A stretch of DNA of 64,000 nucleotides from Gammaproteobacteria bacterium. Its GTDB lineage: Bacteria; Pseudomonadota; Gammaproteobacteria; Steroidobacterales; JABDKV01. The stretch spans positions 62,001 to 126,000 of the forward strand of contig JAOTXU010000002.1 in NCBI GenBank assembly GCA_029862165.1. Direction: 5' to 3'. Shown here in pieces: positions 55,601-64,000 of this stretch. The translations under genes and the position numbers were made by a program. The first letter of the stretch is position 1. Every line of letters starts with the position of its first letter. The notes below the pieces were generated by a model. It was not told the DNA's origin. It did no database searches and worked only from the letters and a program-made list of their open reading frames with translations.

Positions 55601-56946
55601 CAGGTGAATTGGGCGTGGTCGATCAGCATGGGCGTGAGCGCGAGCGTTACAAGGTGCCGTATGGCGCAATGATTACCGTGCGTGATGGCGATGCGGTCAA
55701 ACCCGGTCAGATCATGGCGACTTGGGATCCACACACTCACCCGGTTGTTACAGAGGTGGCGGGTATTCTCAAATTCGAGGACTTTGTTGACGGGGTCACC
55801 TTTAATCGACAGGTCGACGACATCACCGGTCTGTCGAGTCTGGTTATTACCGATCCCAAACAGCGTGGAACTGCCGGTAAGGATTTGCGGCCGGTGGCCA
55901 AACTGGTCGATAGCAAGGGCAAGGACGTGTTCTTTGCAAACACGGAGATTCCCGCGCTGTACGCATTGCCACCGGGCGCCATCCTTTCGATGGAAGACGG
56001 CGGCAAAGTTAAGGTGGGTGATGTCATCGCGCGCATCCCGCAGGAATCCTCAAAGACCAGGGACATCACTGGTGGTCTGCCTCGCGTTGCGGATCTATTC
56101 GAGGCACGCAAGCCGAAGGAATCGGCAGTGCTGGCTGAAGCGACCGGTACCGTCAGTTTCGGCAAGGAGACCAAAGGCAAGCGTCGCCTGGTTATTACCG
56201 ATCCGGATGGCGAGACACGCGAGGATCTGATTCCGAAGTGGCGCCACTTGCATGTGTTCGAAGGTGAGCATGTCGAGCGCGGTGAAATCATTGCTGACGG
56301 TGAACGCAATCCACACGACATTCTGCGTTTGCAGGGTGTCGAGGAACTCGCCGACTATCTGGTGCGCGAGATACAGGATGTTTACCGTTTGCAAGGCGTG
56401 CGTATCAACGACAAGCACATCGAAGTCATCATTCGCCAGATGCTGCGCAAGGTTGAAGTGACGACGAATGGAGACACCCGGTTTCTGCGCGGAGAACAAT
56501 TAGATCGCGCGCGCGCGTTGGACGTAAATGACCTGCTGATTGCTCAAGGTAAGGAACCATGCACCTTTGACCCGGTGTTGCTGGGTATTACCAAGGCCTC
56601 GCTGGCGACCGAGTCGTTTATCTCGGCCGCTTCATTCCAGGAAACCACCCGCGTGCTCACTGAGGCAGCGGTTCGGGGTTTGCGGGATGATTTGCGCGGA
56701 TTGAAGGAAAACGTCATCGTCGGCCGTCTGATTCCCGCGGGGACCGGATTCGCCCACCACGCCGAACGGAGGGCTGCCCGTAAGGCAGGCACCGTGGAGG
56801 CGCTGTTGGCGGCGATGCCCGGGAAGCCCGAAGATAGCGAGGAAACAGCGCCTGTTGACGAAGCTGCACTCGAGGAGTCACCCTCAGAGGCTGTCACGGC
56901 CGCATCTGACGACGCTAGCCAGCCCCCCGAGGCTGTCGCTGACTAA
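52681..56946 (+). CDS. rpoC: RNA polymerase beta' subunit
   Basis: The 1421-aa product has the N-terminal zinc site ([20 protein letters not shown]), the catalytic NADFDGD loop with three Mg-binding Asp, the bridge-helix region, and the second zinc site ending CRFCYGRD. The last about 40 residues are an acidic Glu/Ala/Ser-rich tail. It follows rpoB in one unit. Confidence 0.99.
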   Translation: MKDLLRLFKQQVPVEDFDAIKIGLASPDMIRSWSYGEVKKPETINYRTFKPERDGLFCAKIFGPVKDYECLCGKYKRLKHRGVVCEKCGVEVTQSKVRRERMAHIELASPVAHIWFLKSLPSRIGLLLDMTLRELERVLYFEAFVVIDPGLTPLERGQLLSDEAYLESIEEHGDEFDARMGAEAIHELLTTIELETEVAKVRDDISATNSETKIKRLSKRVKLLESFIESGNKPEWMVLTVLPVLPPDLRPLVPLDGGRFATSDLNDLYRRVINRNNRLRRLLELNAPDIIVRNEKRMLQESVDALLDNGRRGRAITGTNKRPLKSLADMIKGKQGRFRQNLLGKRVDYSGRSVIVVGPTLKLHQCGLPKKMALELFKPFIFSKLQLRGEAATIKAAKRLVEREGPEVWDILEEVIREHPVMLNRAPTLHRLGIQAFEPVLIEGKAIQLHPLVCTAFNADFDGDQMAVHVPLSLEAQLEARALMMASNNILSPANGDPIIVPSQDVVLGLYYMTRERVNAPGEGMMFADIREAHRAYESREVSLQARVKVRITEIEEDGSEQDKVVETTVGRALLFEIVPAGLPFELVNREMNKKAISGIINACYRTVGLKRTVVFADQLMYTGFHFATKGGVSIGVDDMVVPVEKTHILGKAEDEVRDIEKQYASGLVTDGERYNKVVDIWSRTNDQVAKAMMDKLGTETVEGADGKATSQASFNSIFMMADSGARGSAAQIRQLAGMRGLMAKPDGSIIETPITANFREGLNVLQYFISTHGARKGLADTALKTANSGYLTRRLVDVAQDLVVTEDDCGATEGLLMMPIVEGGDIVEPLRERVLGRVTAEPVTTPDDRVIVDAGVILDEHLVQLLEDESIDRLLVRSPIACETRYGVCRFCYGRDLARGQRVNIGEAVGVIAAQSIGEPGTQLTMRTFHIGGAASRAAAVNNIEIQSNGTARLHNIKWVENAKKNLVAVSRSGELGVVDQHGRERERYKVPYGAMITVRDGDAVKPGQIMATWDPHTHPVVTEVAGILKFEDFVDGVTFNRQVDDITGLSSLVITDPKQRGTAGKDLRPVAKLVDSKGKDVFFANTEIPALYALPPGAILSMEDGGKVKVGDVIARIPQESSKTRDITGGLPRVADLFEARKPKESAVLAEATGTVSFGKETKGKRRLVITDPDGETREDLIPKWRHLHVFEGEHVERGEIIADGERNPHDILRLQGVEELADYLVREIQDVYRLQGVRINDKHIEVIIRQMLRKVEVTTNGDTRFLRGEQLDRARALDVNDLLIAQGKEPCTFDPVLLGITKASLATESFISAASFQETTRVLTEAAVRGLRDDLRGLKENVIVGRLIPAGTGFAHHAERRAARKAGTVEALLAAMPGKPEDSEETAPVDEAALEESPSEAVTAASDDASQPPEAVAD

Positions 56947-56956
56947 GCTCCTGCGG

Positions 56957-57003
56957 ACCCCCTCTGTCACGGGAAGGGGTTTGGGGCGAGGGCCGGGTGA
57001 GGC
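56957..57003. repeat. REP-like extragenic sequence after rpoC
   Basis: The stretch from ACCCCCTCTGTCACGGGAAG onward, with GGGGTTTGGGGCGAGGGCC and GGGTGAGG, has the layout of the CCCTCTCCC-spacer-GGGAGAGGGTTGGGGTGAGGG type extragenic repeats of gammaproteobacteria. CCCC/GGGG arms form a weak hairpin that could help end rpoC transcription. Confidence 0.5.
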
Positions 57004-57073
57004 GAGACAATCCGGCTGTCCAATATGGGCGCCGGCAGGGTGGATGGGCGCTGCGTGCAATGGCCTAACCTGC

Positions 57074-57103
57074 TTGACAGGTTGAGCTGCCCGCCAATAT
57101 CAT
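57074..57103 (+). promoter_or_regulatory. Promoter of the str operon (rpsL)
   Basis: A consensus -35 TTGACA, an 18-nt spacer, and -10 TATCAT (5 of 6) lie 88 nt before the rpsL ATG. Confidence 0.75.
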
Positions 57104-57116
57104 TTGCGCCCTTTTG

Positions 57117-57145
57117 CAGCAGGTCGACCTGAGGTCGTCCTGCTG
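57117..57145 (+). promoter_or_regulatory. Leader hairpin of the str operon
   Basis: CAGCAGG/CCTGCTG and CGACC/GGTCG pair around a TGA loop with a single T-T mismatch, followed by TTTAT. It would sit within a few bases of the predicted mRNA 5' end and may stabilise the transcript or control it. Confidence 0.55.
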
Positions 57146-57190
57146 TTTATGCATGTCCGTCCCATTTTCAGGGGCGTTATTGGTGGAAGC

Positions 57191-57562
57191 ATGTCGACAG
57201 TCAATCAGTTGGTCAGGAAACCGCGGCGTACCAGAACGGTCAAGACAAATGTTCCGGCACTGCAGAGCAGTCCGCAAAAACGAGGCGTCTGTACGCGTGT
57301 TTACACGACGACACCGAAGAAACCGAACTCGGCTCTGCGGAAAGTCGCGCGAGTCAGATTGACGAATGGCTTCGAGGTTACCAGCTACATCGGTGGCGAG
57401 GGGCATAATCTGCAGGAGCACTCGGTCGTGCTGATTCGCGGCGGTCGTGTGAAAGATCTTCCTGGTGTCCGATATCACACGATCCGCGGCACGCTTGATT
57501 GCGCCGGCGTTACTGAACGTCGTCAAGGCCGCTCCAAGTACGGCGCCAAGAAACCGAAGTAG
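57191..57562 (+). CDS. rpsL: 30S ribosomal protein S12
   Basis: S12 checks codon-anticodon pairing at the decoding site. The ATG at 57191 gives 123 aa starting [18 protein letters not shown]. Lys residues in [12 protein letters not shown] and [13 protein letters not shown] are the streptomycin-sensitive forms. Upstream in-frame ATGs would add a non-homologous N-terminus and are rejected. Confidence 0.98.
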   Translation: MSTVNQLVRKPRRTRTVKTNVPALQSSPQKRGVCTRVYTTTPKKPNSALRKVARVRLTNGFEVTSYIGGEGHNLQEHSVVLIRGGRVKDLPGVRYHTIRGTLDCAGVTERRQGRSKYGAKKPK

Positions 57563-57574
57563 AGGATTTAAGGG

Positions 57575-58054
57575 ATGTCGAGACGCACACAAGCACCAAA
57601 ACGGATCATCCTGCCGGATCCGAAATTCAAGAGCCAAATGCTGGCCAAGTTCATCAATATGGTCATGGAAAGTGGCAAGAAGTCGGTGGCCGAAAGGATC
57701 GTCTACGGTGCTTTGGACCGTATTTCGGAGCGTTCGGGCGTGCAGGACGATCAGGCCCTGGAAGTGCTTGAGACCGCGTTGGAAAACGTCAAACCGGCGG
57801 TCGAGGTCAAGTCACGACGCGTTGGTGGTGCTACATATCAGGTGCCGATCGAAGTTCGTCCTACGCGTCGGCAGACTTTGGCCATGCGTTGGATGATCGA
57901 TGCTGCGCGTAAGCGCAGTGAGAAATCCATGGCGCATCGTCTCGCACACGAGTTGCTGGATGCATCGGAAAACCGCGGCACTGCGGTCAAGAAGCGTGAG
58001 GACACGCATCGTATGGCAGAGGCCAACAAGGCCTTTTCGCATTACCGCTGGTAA
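57575..58054 (+). CDS. rpsG: 30S ribosomal protein S7
   Basis: S7 nucleates the 30S head and lies at the E site. The 159-aa product starts [20 protein letters not shown] and has [20 protein letters not shown] and [20 protein letters not shown]. It is 12 nt after rpsL. Confidence 0.99.
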   Translation: MSRRTQAPKRIILPDPKFKSQMLAKFINMVMESGKKSVAERIVYGALDRISERSGVQDDQALEVLETALENVKPAVEVKSRRVGGATYQVPIEVRPTRRQTLAMRWMIDAARKRSEKSMAHRLAHELLDASENRGTAVKKREDTHRMAEANKAFSHYRW

Positions 58055-58074
58055 CGGACGGCCAGGGATTAATC

Positions 58075-60171
58075 GTGCCACGCAGTACCCCCATCGAGCG
58101 TTATCGAAATATCGGCATCATGGCCCACATTGATGCCGGCAAGACGACTACGACTGAACGTGTTTTGTTCTATACGGGCGTCTCACACAAGATCGGTGAG
58201 GTGCACGATGGTGCGGCCGTGATGGATTGGATGGAGCAAGAGCAGGAGCGCGGCATCACGATTACATCGGCGGCAACGACGACTTTCTGGGCCGGAATGG
58301 ATCAACAGTTCCCCGAGCATCGTGTCAACATTATCGATACACCAGGACACGTCGACTTCACAATCGAAGTCGAGCGGTCATTGCGTGTGCTTGACGGTGC
58401 GGTTGCGGTGTTCTGTTCAGTTGGCGGCGTGGAACCACAGTCCGAGACAGTCTGGCGCCAGGCCAACAAGTATGTCGTGCCACGAATGGCCTTTATTAAC
58501 AAGATGGATCGCGCCGGCGCCAACTTCGGCCGCGTGGTCGACCAGATCAAGACACGTCTGGGCGGTAATCCTGTGCCGCTACAGGTGCCGATTGGTGCGG
58601 AAGAAAAATTCGAGGGTGTAGTCGACCTGATCCGCATGAAAGCGATCTACTGGGACGACTCGACCCAGGGCACCAGCTACGAGGCACGCGATATCCCGGC
58701 AGCTCTGGTAGATGAATGTAAAACCCGGCGGGAGTTTTTGATCGAGGCGGCGGCCGAGGCTAACGAAGCGCTGATGGAGAAGTACCTCGAAGGTGGCGAG
58801 CTCAACGAAGAAGAAATTCGCCAGGGAATTCGTGAACGATGCCTTGCCAACGAGATCGTGCCGACGCTGTGCGGCTCTGCTTTTAAGAACAAAGGTGTCC
58901 AGGCCATGCTGGATGCCATCATATATTACATGCCGTCGCCGGTTGATGTGCCGTCTATCGCCGGTATCTTGCCGGACGATACTCAGGGGTCACGGGAATC
59001 TACAGACGACGCACCGTTTTCCGCGCTGGCATTTAAGATTGCGACCGATCCGTTTGTCGGCACATTGACTTTCTTCCGCGTGTACTCGGGTGTGCTAAAA
59101 AGCGGCGACACCGTTTTGAATCCGGTGAAGAGCAAGAAAGAACGCATTGGACGCTTGTTACAGATGCATGCCAATGACCGCGAGGAACTGAAGGAAGTTC
59201 GGGCAGGCGACATCGCTTCTGCTGTTGGACTCAAAGACGTGACCACCGGTGACACGCTGTGTGCTTTGAAAGAGGCCATTACGCTGGAGCGGATGGAGTT
59301 TCCCGAACCGGTTATTGCCGTAGCCGTAGAGCCGAAGACCAAGATCGACCAGGAAAAGATGGGGGTCGCCTTATCCAAACTGGCCAAGGAAGACCCTTCA
59401 TTCCGCGTCAAGACGGACGAAGAATCGGGCCAGACCATTATCTCGGGAATGGGTGAGTTGCATCTGGACATCATTGTCGATCGCATGAAGCGCGAGTTTA
59501 AGGTCGAGGCCAACGTTGGCAAGCCACAGGTGGCCTACCGCGAAACCATACGCAAGGTTGTTGAAAAGCAGGAAGGCAAGTTTGTCCGCCAGTCGGGTGG
59601 TCGTGGTCAATACGGACATGTTGTGGTCCGCATCGATCCAAACGAAGCCGGGGCGGGCTACGAGTTCGAAAACAAGATTGTTGGTGGAGCGATTCCGAAG
59701 GAATACATATCTGCTGTCGGTAAAGGCATCGAGGAGCAAATGCGTAACGGCGTAATAGCCGGTTACCCGGTTGTTGACGTCAAAGTGACATTGTTCGACG
59801 GTTCGTATCATGAAGTCGACTCTAGCGAAGTCGCTTTCAAGATCGCCGGTTCAATGGCATTTAAGGACGGCGCGCTGAAAGCCAAGCCGGTATTGCTCGA
59901 GCCAATGATGAAGGTCGAGGTGGTAACGCCTGAAGACTATATGGGTGACGTGATGGGCGACCTCAATCGGCGTCGCGGTATTACTGAAGGGATGGATGAT
60001 GCGCCGGCTGGTAAGGTGGTCCGTGCCCAGGTGCCGCTTTCAGAAATGTTTGGATATGCCACAGACCTGCGCTCGATGAGCCAGGGTCGGGCAACCTATT
60101 CAATGGAATTTCATCGTTATGCCGAGGTGCCGAATAACGTCGCCGAAGCAATTATCAAGAAAGAGTCCTGA
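58075..60171 (+). CDS. fusA: Elongation factor G
   Basis: EF-G catalyses ribosomal translocation. The 698-aa product has G1 [19 protein letters not shown], switch [15 protein letters not shown]3 DTPGHVDF, G4 NKMDR, and C-terminal domains IV-V ([28 protein letters not shown]). The start codon is GTG. It lies between rpsG and tufA. Confidence 0.99.
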   Translation: MPRSTPIERYRNIGIMAHIDAGKTTTTERVLFYTGVSHKIGEVHDGAAVMDWMEQEQERGITITSAATTTFWAGMDQQFPEHRVNIIDTPGHVDFTIEVERSLRVLDGAVAVFCSVGGVEPQSETVWRQANKYVVPRMAFINKMDRAGANFGRVVDQIKTRLGGNPVPLQVPIGAEEKFEGVVDLIRMKAIYWDDSTQGTSYEARDIPAALVDECKTRREFLIEAAAEANEALMEKYLEGGELNEEEIRQGIRERCLANEIVPTLCGSAFKNKGVQAMLDAIIYYMPSPVDVPSIAGILPDDTQGSRESTDDAPFSALAFKIATDPFVGTLTFFRVYSGVLKSGDTVLNPVKSKKERIGRLLQMHANDREELKEVRAGDIASAVGLKDVTTGDTLCALKEAITLERMEFPEPVIAVAVEPKTKIDQEKMGVALSKLAKEDPSFRVKTDEESGQTIISGMGELHLDIIVDRMKREFKVEANVGKPQVAYRETIRKVVEKQEGKFVRQSGGRGQYGHVVVRIDPNEAGAGYEFENKIVGGAIPKEYISAVGKGIEEQMRNGVIAGYPVVDVKVTLFDGSYHEVDSSEVAFKIAGSMAFKDGALKAKPVLLEPMMKVEVVTPEDYMGDVMGDLNRRRGITEGMDDAPAGKVVRAQVPLSEMFGYATDLRSMSQGRATYSMEFHRYAEVPNNVAEAIIKKES

Positions 60172-60195
60172 GTTTTTTTCTAAGGGGAAACTACC

Positions 60196-61386
<1,191 letters not shown>

Positions 61387-61390
61387 GAAT

Positions 61391-61409
61391 TTAGGGGTTC
61401 GACCCCTAA
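61391..61409 (+). other. Small hairpin between tufA and rpsJ
   Basis: TTAGGGG-TTCGA-CCCCTAA, a perfect 7-bp stem, starts 4 nt after the tufA stop. No T-run follows. It may be an mRNA processing or stability element. Confidence 0.5.
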
Positions 61410-61435
61410 TCTGACTAACCATGGGATATTGAGTA

Positions 61436-61750
61436 ATGGCAGCGAACCAGAACATACGAATCCGGCTGAAGGCCTTCGATCACAGGCTGATCGATACGTC
61501 GGCACGGGAGATCGTTGAAACGGCCAAACGTACCGGGGCCCAGGTGCGCGGCCCCGTCCCGCTGCCGACCAAGAAGGAGCGCTTCACGGTGCTCATATCG
61601 CCCCACGTCAACAAGGACGCCAGGGACCAATATGAGCTGCGGACCCACAAGCGCCTTATGGAGATTGTGGACCCCACAGACAAGACCGTGGATGCCCTGA
61701 TGAAGCTTGATCTGCCGGCCGGGGTGGACGTACAAATTAAATTGAACTGA
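61436..61750 (+). CDS. rpsJ: 30S ribosomal protein S10
   Basis: S10 (NusE) is a 30S head protein and antitermination factor. The 104-aa product has [20 protein letters not shown] and [20 protein letters not shown]. It is transcribed after tufA, and its stop codon overlaps a promoter-like sequence for the following S10-operon genes. Confidence 0.99.
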   Translation: MAANQNIRIRLKAFDHRLIDTSAREIVETAKRTGAQVRGPVPLPTKKERFTVLISPHVNKDARDQYELRTHKRLMEIVDPTDKTVDALMKLDLPAGVDVQIKLN

Positions 61751-61769
61751 GGGCGAGCACTGCTATAAT
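61742..61769 (+). promoter_or_regulatory. Promoter at the end of rpsJ, upstream of rplC
   Basis: -35 TTGAAC (4 of 6), a 16-nt spacer, and a perfect TATAAT -10. The -35 lies in the last codons of rpsJ. It precedes a leader with two hairpins. Confidence 0.7.
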
Positions 61770-61782
61770 AGGCGGCTCGCTA

Positions 61783-61857
61783 CGGCCCGGCCCGGCATCT
61801 GCCCTGGTCGGGCCGCGGTGCAAAAAGGGGGATGGGCCGGCGGCCCGTCCCCATTTT
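61783..61857 (+). promoter_or_regulatory. Two-hairpin attenuator-like leader before rplC
   Basis: The first hairpin pairs CGGCCCG (61783-61789) with CGGGCCG (61809-61815). The second (61828-61852) is an 11-bp GC-rich stem with a GGC loop, followed by ATTTTA and preceded by AAAAA. It has the form of an intrinsic terminator. The arrangement resembles the L4-responsive attenuator of the S10 operon leader, but it lies after rpsJ rather than before it. Confidence 0.75.
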
Positions 61858-61908
61858 ACTCAGCGTCGACCAATCGTAGCCGGCGTATCGTAAATAGAGG
61901 AAGTGACA

Positions 61909-62553
61909 ATGACGATCGGAGTGGTGGGTCGCAAGTGCGGCATGACTCGCGTCTTCACCGAAGACGGCGCCTCTGTGCCCGTTACGGTCATAGAAGCGAC
62001 ACCGAATCGTGTGACTCAGGTACGCAGTCCGGAACGGGATGGCTATCGCGCCGTGCAGGTTGCGGTAGGTGCGCGTAAAGCAAACCGAGTCTCGAAACCG
62101 ATGCGTGGTCACTTTGCCGCAGCCTCCAGCGAGGCCGGGCGCACCGTTCGCGAATTCCGTCTTGGCGACAGCGAAGGCGATGATCTGCAAACCGGTTCCG
62201 AGATAAAGATCGATATTTTCGAAGCGGGTCAGTATGTCGATGTCTCCGGCACGAGTATCGGCAAGGGTTTCGCTGGAACCGTCAAGCGCCATAATTTTTC
62301 CACTCAGGACAACACTCATGGCAACTCACTGGCGCATCGTGCCCCAGGCTCGATAGGCCAGTGTCAGACGCCCGGTCGTGTATTCAAGGGCAAGAAGATG
62401 TCCGGTCAGATGGGTAACGTGAATCGTACGGCACAGAATCTGCAAGTTGTGCGAGTAGACGCTGAACGCAATCTTATTCTGGTGAAGGGCTCCGTCCCCG
62501 GTTGCAAAGGCGGCGACGTAATCGTCAAGCCCGCCGTTAAGCGACAGGGCTAG
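61909..62553 (+). CDS. rplC: 50S ribosomal protein L3
   Basis: L3 helps start 50S assembly and reaches the peptidyl transferase centre. The ATG at 61909, after AGAGGA, gives 214 aa beginning [20 protein letters not shown], with [20 protein letters not shown] and [16 protein letters not shown] two codons earlier is less likely. Confidence 0.98.
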   Translation: MTIGVVGRKCGMTRVFTEDGASVPVTVIEATPNRVTQVRSPERDGYRAVQVAVGARKANRVSKPMRGHFAAASSEAGRTVREFRLGDSEGDDLQTGSEIKIDIFEAGQYVDVSGTSIGKGFAGTVKRHNFSTQDNTHGNSLAHRAPGSIGQCQTPGRVFKGKKMSGQMGNVNRTAQNLQVVRVDAERNLILVKGSVPGCKGGDVIVKPAVKRQG

Positions 62554-62561
62554 GAGGGCAC

Positions 62562-63167
62562 ATGCAATTACAGTTACACGGTAGCAAGAAAGGCGTCGAC
62601 GTGTCGGATGACGCGTTTTCTCGTGAATTTAACGAGGCGTTGGTTCACCAGGTCGTAAACGCTTACATGGCCGGTAGACGTCGTGGTACCAAAGCGCAAA
62701 AAGATCGTGCCCAGGTCAGTGGTGGCGGAGCCAAACCCTGGCGTCAGAAAGGTACGGGACGGGCGCGCGCCGGTACGAACCGCAGCCCGATCTGGCGTTC
62801 CGGTGGGCGCACCTTTGCAGCGCGTCCCAGAAGCTTCAAACAGAAGGTGAACCGCAAGATGTATCGCGGTGCCATGAGTGCATTGGTATCGGAGTTGATC
62901 CGCCAGGATCGCTTGCTCGTCGTCGAATCATTTTCGCTGGATGCCCCAAAGACTAAAGGCTTGGTGAGCAAACTACGCGATATGGGACTGGATGATGTTC
63001 TGATCTTGCTCGAGGCCTTCGATGAAAACGTGCACCTGGCATCACGCAACCTGGAGAAGGTAGGGATGCTCGAAGTCAGTGCTGTTGATCCGGTCAGCTT
63101 GCTTCACTACGACAAGGTTTTGACGACGGTCGCGGCACTTCGCAGACTTGAGGAGAAGCTGGCATGA
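62562..63167 (+). CDS. rplD: 50S ribosomal protein L4
   Basis: L4 lines the exit tunnel and in E. coli autoregulates the S10 operon. The 201-aa product has the tunnel loop [20 protein letters not shown], then [15 protein letters not shown]. It could act on the leader upstream of rplC. Overlaps rplW by 4 nt. Confidence 0.98.
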   Translation: MQLQLHGSKKGVDVSDDAFSREFNEALVHQVVNAYMAGRRRGTKAQKDRAQVSGGGAKPWRQKGTGRARAGTNRSPIWRSGGRTFAARPRSFKQKVNRKMYRGAMSALVSELIRQDRLLVVESFSLDAPKTKGLVSKLRDMGLDDVLILLEAFDENVHLASRNLEKVGMLEVSAVDPVSLLHYDKVLTTVAALRRLEEKLA

Positions 63168-63460
63168 GCACCGAAAGACTCATGACCGTGCTGTTGGGTC
63201 CACATCTGTCAGAAAAAAGTCAGCGTGTGGCCGACGCACATAACCAGGTCGTGTTTATCGTCCGTCGTGATGCAACCAAGTCTGAGATTCGCGACGCTGT
63301 GCAGGCGATGTTCGATGTTGAGGTCGACAACGTCACCGTTGTGAACCAACGCGGCAAGGTCAAGCGTGCGCGCTTTAGCTTTGGTCGGCGCAAAGACTGG
63401 AAAAAGGCTTACGTTCGTTTAGCAGAGGGCCACGACATCGACTTCGTTGGTGCCGACTAA
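63164..63460 (+). CDS. rplW: 50S ribosomal protein L23
   Basis: L23 is at the tunnel exit and docks trigger factor and SRP. The 98-aa product has [20 protein letters not shown] and [20 protein letters not shown]. It overlaps rplD. Confidence 0.98.
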   Translation: MSTERLMTVLLGPHLSEKSQRVADAHNQVVFIVRRDATKSEIRDAVQAMFDVEVDNVTVVNQRGKVKRARFSFGRRKDWKKAYVRLAEGHDIDFVGAD

Positions 63461-63470
63461 GGAATACGAT

Positions 63471-64000
63471 ATGGCATTGCAGAAAGCAAAACCAACTTCC
63501 GCCGGCCGCCGTTTTACGGTGCGGGTGGTCTCGCCTGAGCTGCATAAGGGCAAGCCATACGAACCGCTGCTCGAGAAGAAAACCCGCACAGGTGGGCGCA
63601 ATACAAACGGCCGCATTACGTCGCGGCATAAAGGCGGTGGTCATAAGCAGCGTTACCGGAAAATTGATTTTCGCCGCAACAAGGACGGCATCCCGGCCAA
63701 AGTAGAACGTTTGGAATACGATCCAAATCGCAGTGCCTACCTGGCTCTGTTGCTTTACGCGGACGGCGAACGCCGTTACATCATCGCACCGAAAGGGCTT
63801 AAGAAAGACGACCAGATCATGTCGGGCACTGAAGCACCAATGAAAGCGGGTAATTGCATGACGCTGCGTACCATACCGCTGGGTTCGATAATTCATTGTA
63901 TAGAAATGAAGCCAGGTAAGGGTGCGCAGATAGCGCGCAGTGCCGGCACGTCCGCGCAGCTTGCTGCCCGCGAGGGCGTTTACGCAACGTTGCGGCTGCG
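63471..64000 (+). CDS. rplB: 50S ribosomal protein L2, 3' partial
   Basis: L2 is essential for peptidyl transferase assembly. The ATG at 63471 ([20 protein letters not shown]) follows AAGGAATAC. About 176 residues are visible, with [20 protein letters not shown] and [20 protein letters not shown], to the window edge with no stop; the remaining roughly 100 residues lie outside. Confidence 0.97.
   Translation, partial: MALQKAKPTSAGRRFTVRVVSPELHKGKPYEPLLEKKTRTGGRNTNGRITSRHKGGGHKQRYRKIDFRRNKDGIPAKVERLEYDPNRSAYLALLLYADGERRYIIAPKGLKKDDQIMSGTEAPMKAGNCMTLRTIPLGSIIHCIEMKPGKGAQIARSAGTSAQLAAREGVYATLRL

Overview
The window comes from a gammaproteobacterium of moderate GC content that builds a sigma54/sigma28-controlled, polar-type flagellum. 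It joins a nearly complete flagellar cluster (about 1-38 kb) to the rpoBC/str/S10 ribosomal block (about 43-64 kb). The evidence for this placement is a FleQ/FleS/FleR-type regulator set with FlhF and FlhG, the tRNA(Tyr)-tRNA(Gly)-tRNA(Thr)-tufB-tRNA(Trp)-secE-nusG-rplKAJL-rpoBC order, and the contiguous rpsL-rpsG-fusA-tufA-rpsJ-rplC-D-W-B order. Genus cannot be decided from the sequence.

Region 1 (1-13.7 kb, + strand) runs flgF(partial)-G-H-I-J-K-L, a VanZ-like membrane gene, then fliC behind a good sigma28 promoter, flaG, an intrinsic terminator, fliD, fliS, a FliT-like chaperone, a second FliK-like protein and the small FlhB-C-terminal homologue FhlB. This is rod, P/L-ring, hook-filament junction, filament and cap.

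Region 2 (13.7-31.8 kb, - strand, read right to left) holds three sigma54 units. fliE-F-G-H-I-J has a promoter inside the end of fleR. fliK has its own consensus promoter and is bracketed by two near-identical inverted 53-nt repeats. fliL-M-N-O-P-Q-R-flhB-flhA-flhF-flhG-fliA, a 60-aa ORF and a DUF2802 gene have a consensus promoter before fliL. Together these encode the MS/C rings, the export apparatus with its ATPase, flagellar placement and number control, and sigma28. No chemotaxis or motor-stator genes lie between fliA and the DUF2802 gene, where Pseudomonas-type clusters carry them.

Region 3 (31.8-38.3 kb, - strand) holds fleR, fleS, a FleQ-like activator that lacks the usual N-terminal regulatory domain, and two HDOD proteins. 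The first HDOD gene in transcription order carries an intact GGDEF domain and sits behind a plausible sigma28 promoter, which would tie c-di-GMP synthesis to flagellar completion.

Region 4 (38.3-43.1 kb) is a small accessory stretch: moeA, a class I phosphomannose-isomerase-like gene, a degenerate IS110-type transposase fragment, and an exported DUF1329 protein.

Region 5 (43.2-64 kb, + strand) is the translation/transcription core: four tRNAs, two tuf copies, secE, nusG, ribosomal protein genes, rpoB, rpoC and fusA, ending inside rplB. Notable here are two tuf copies that read as identical and have odd codon usage, and a promoter plus two-hairpin attenuator-like leader between rpsJ and rplC.

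I see no CRISPR array, intact insertion sequence, prophage or toxin/defence system. The unusual content is regulatory and architectural rather than a new multi-gene system.
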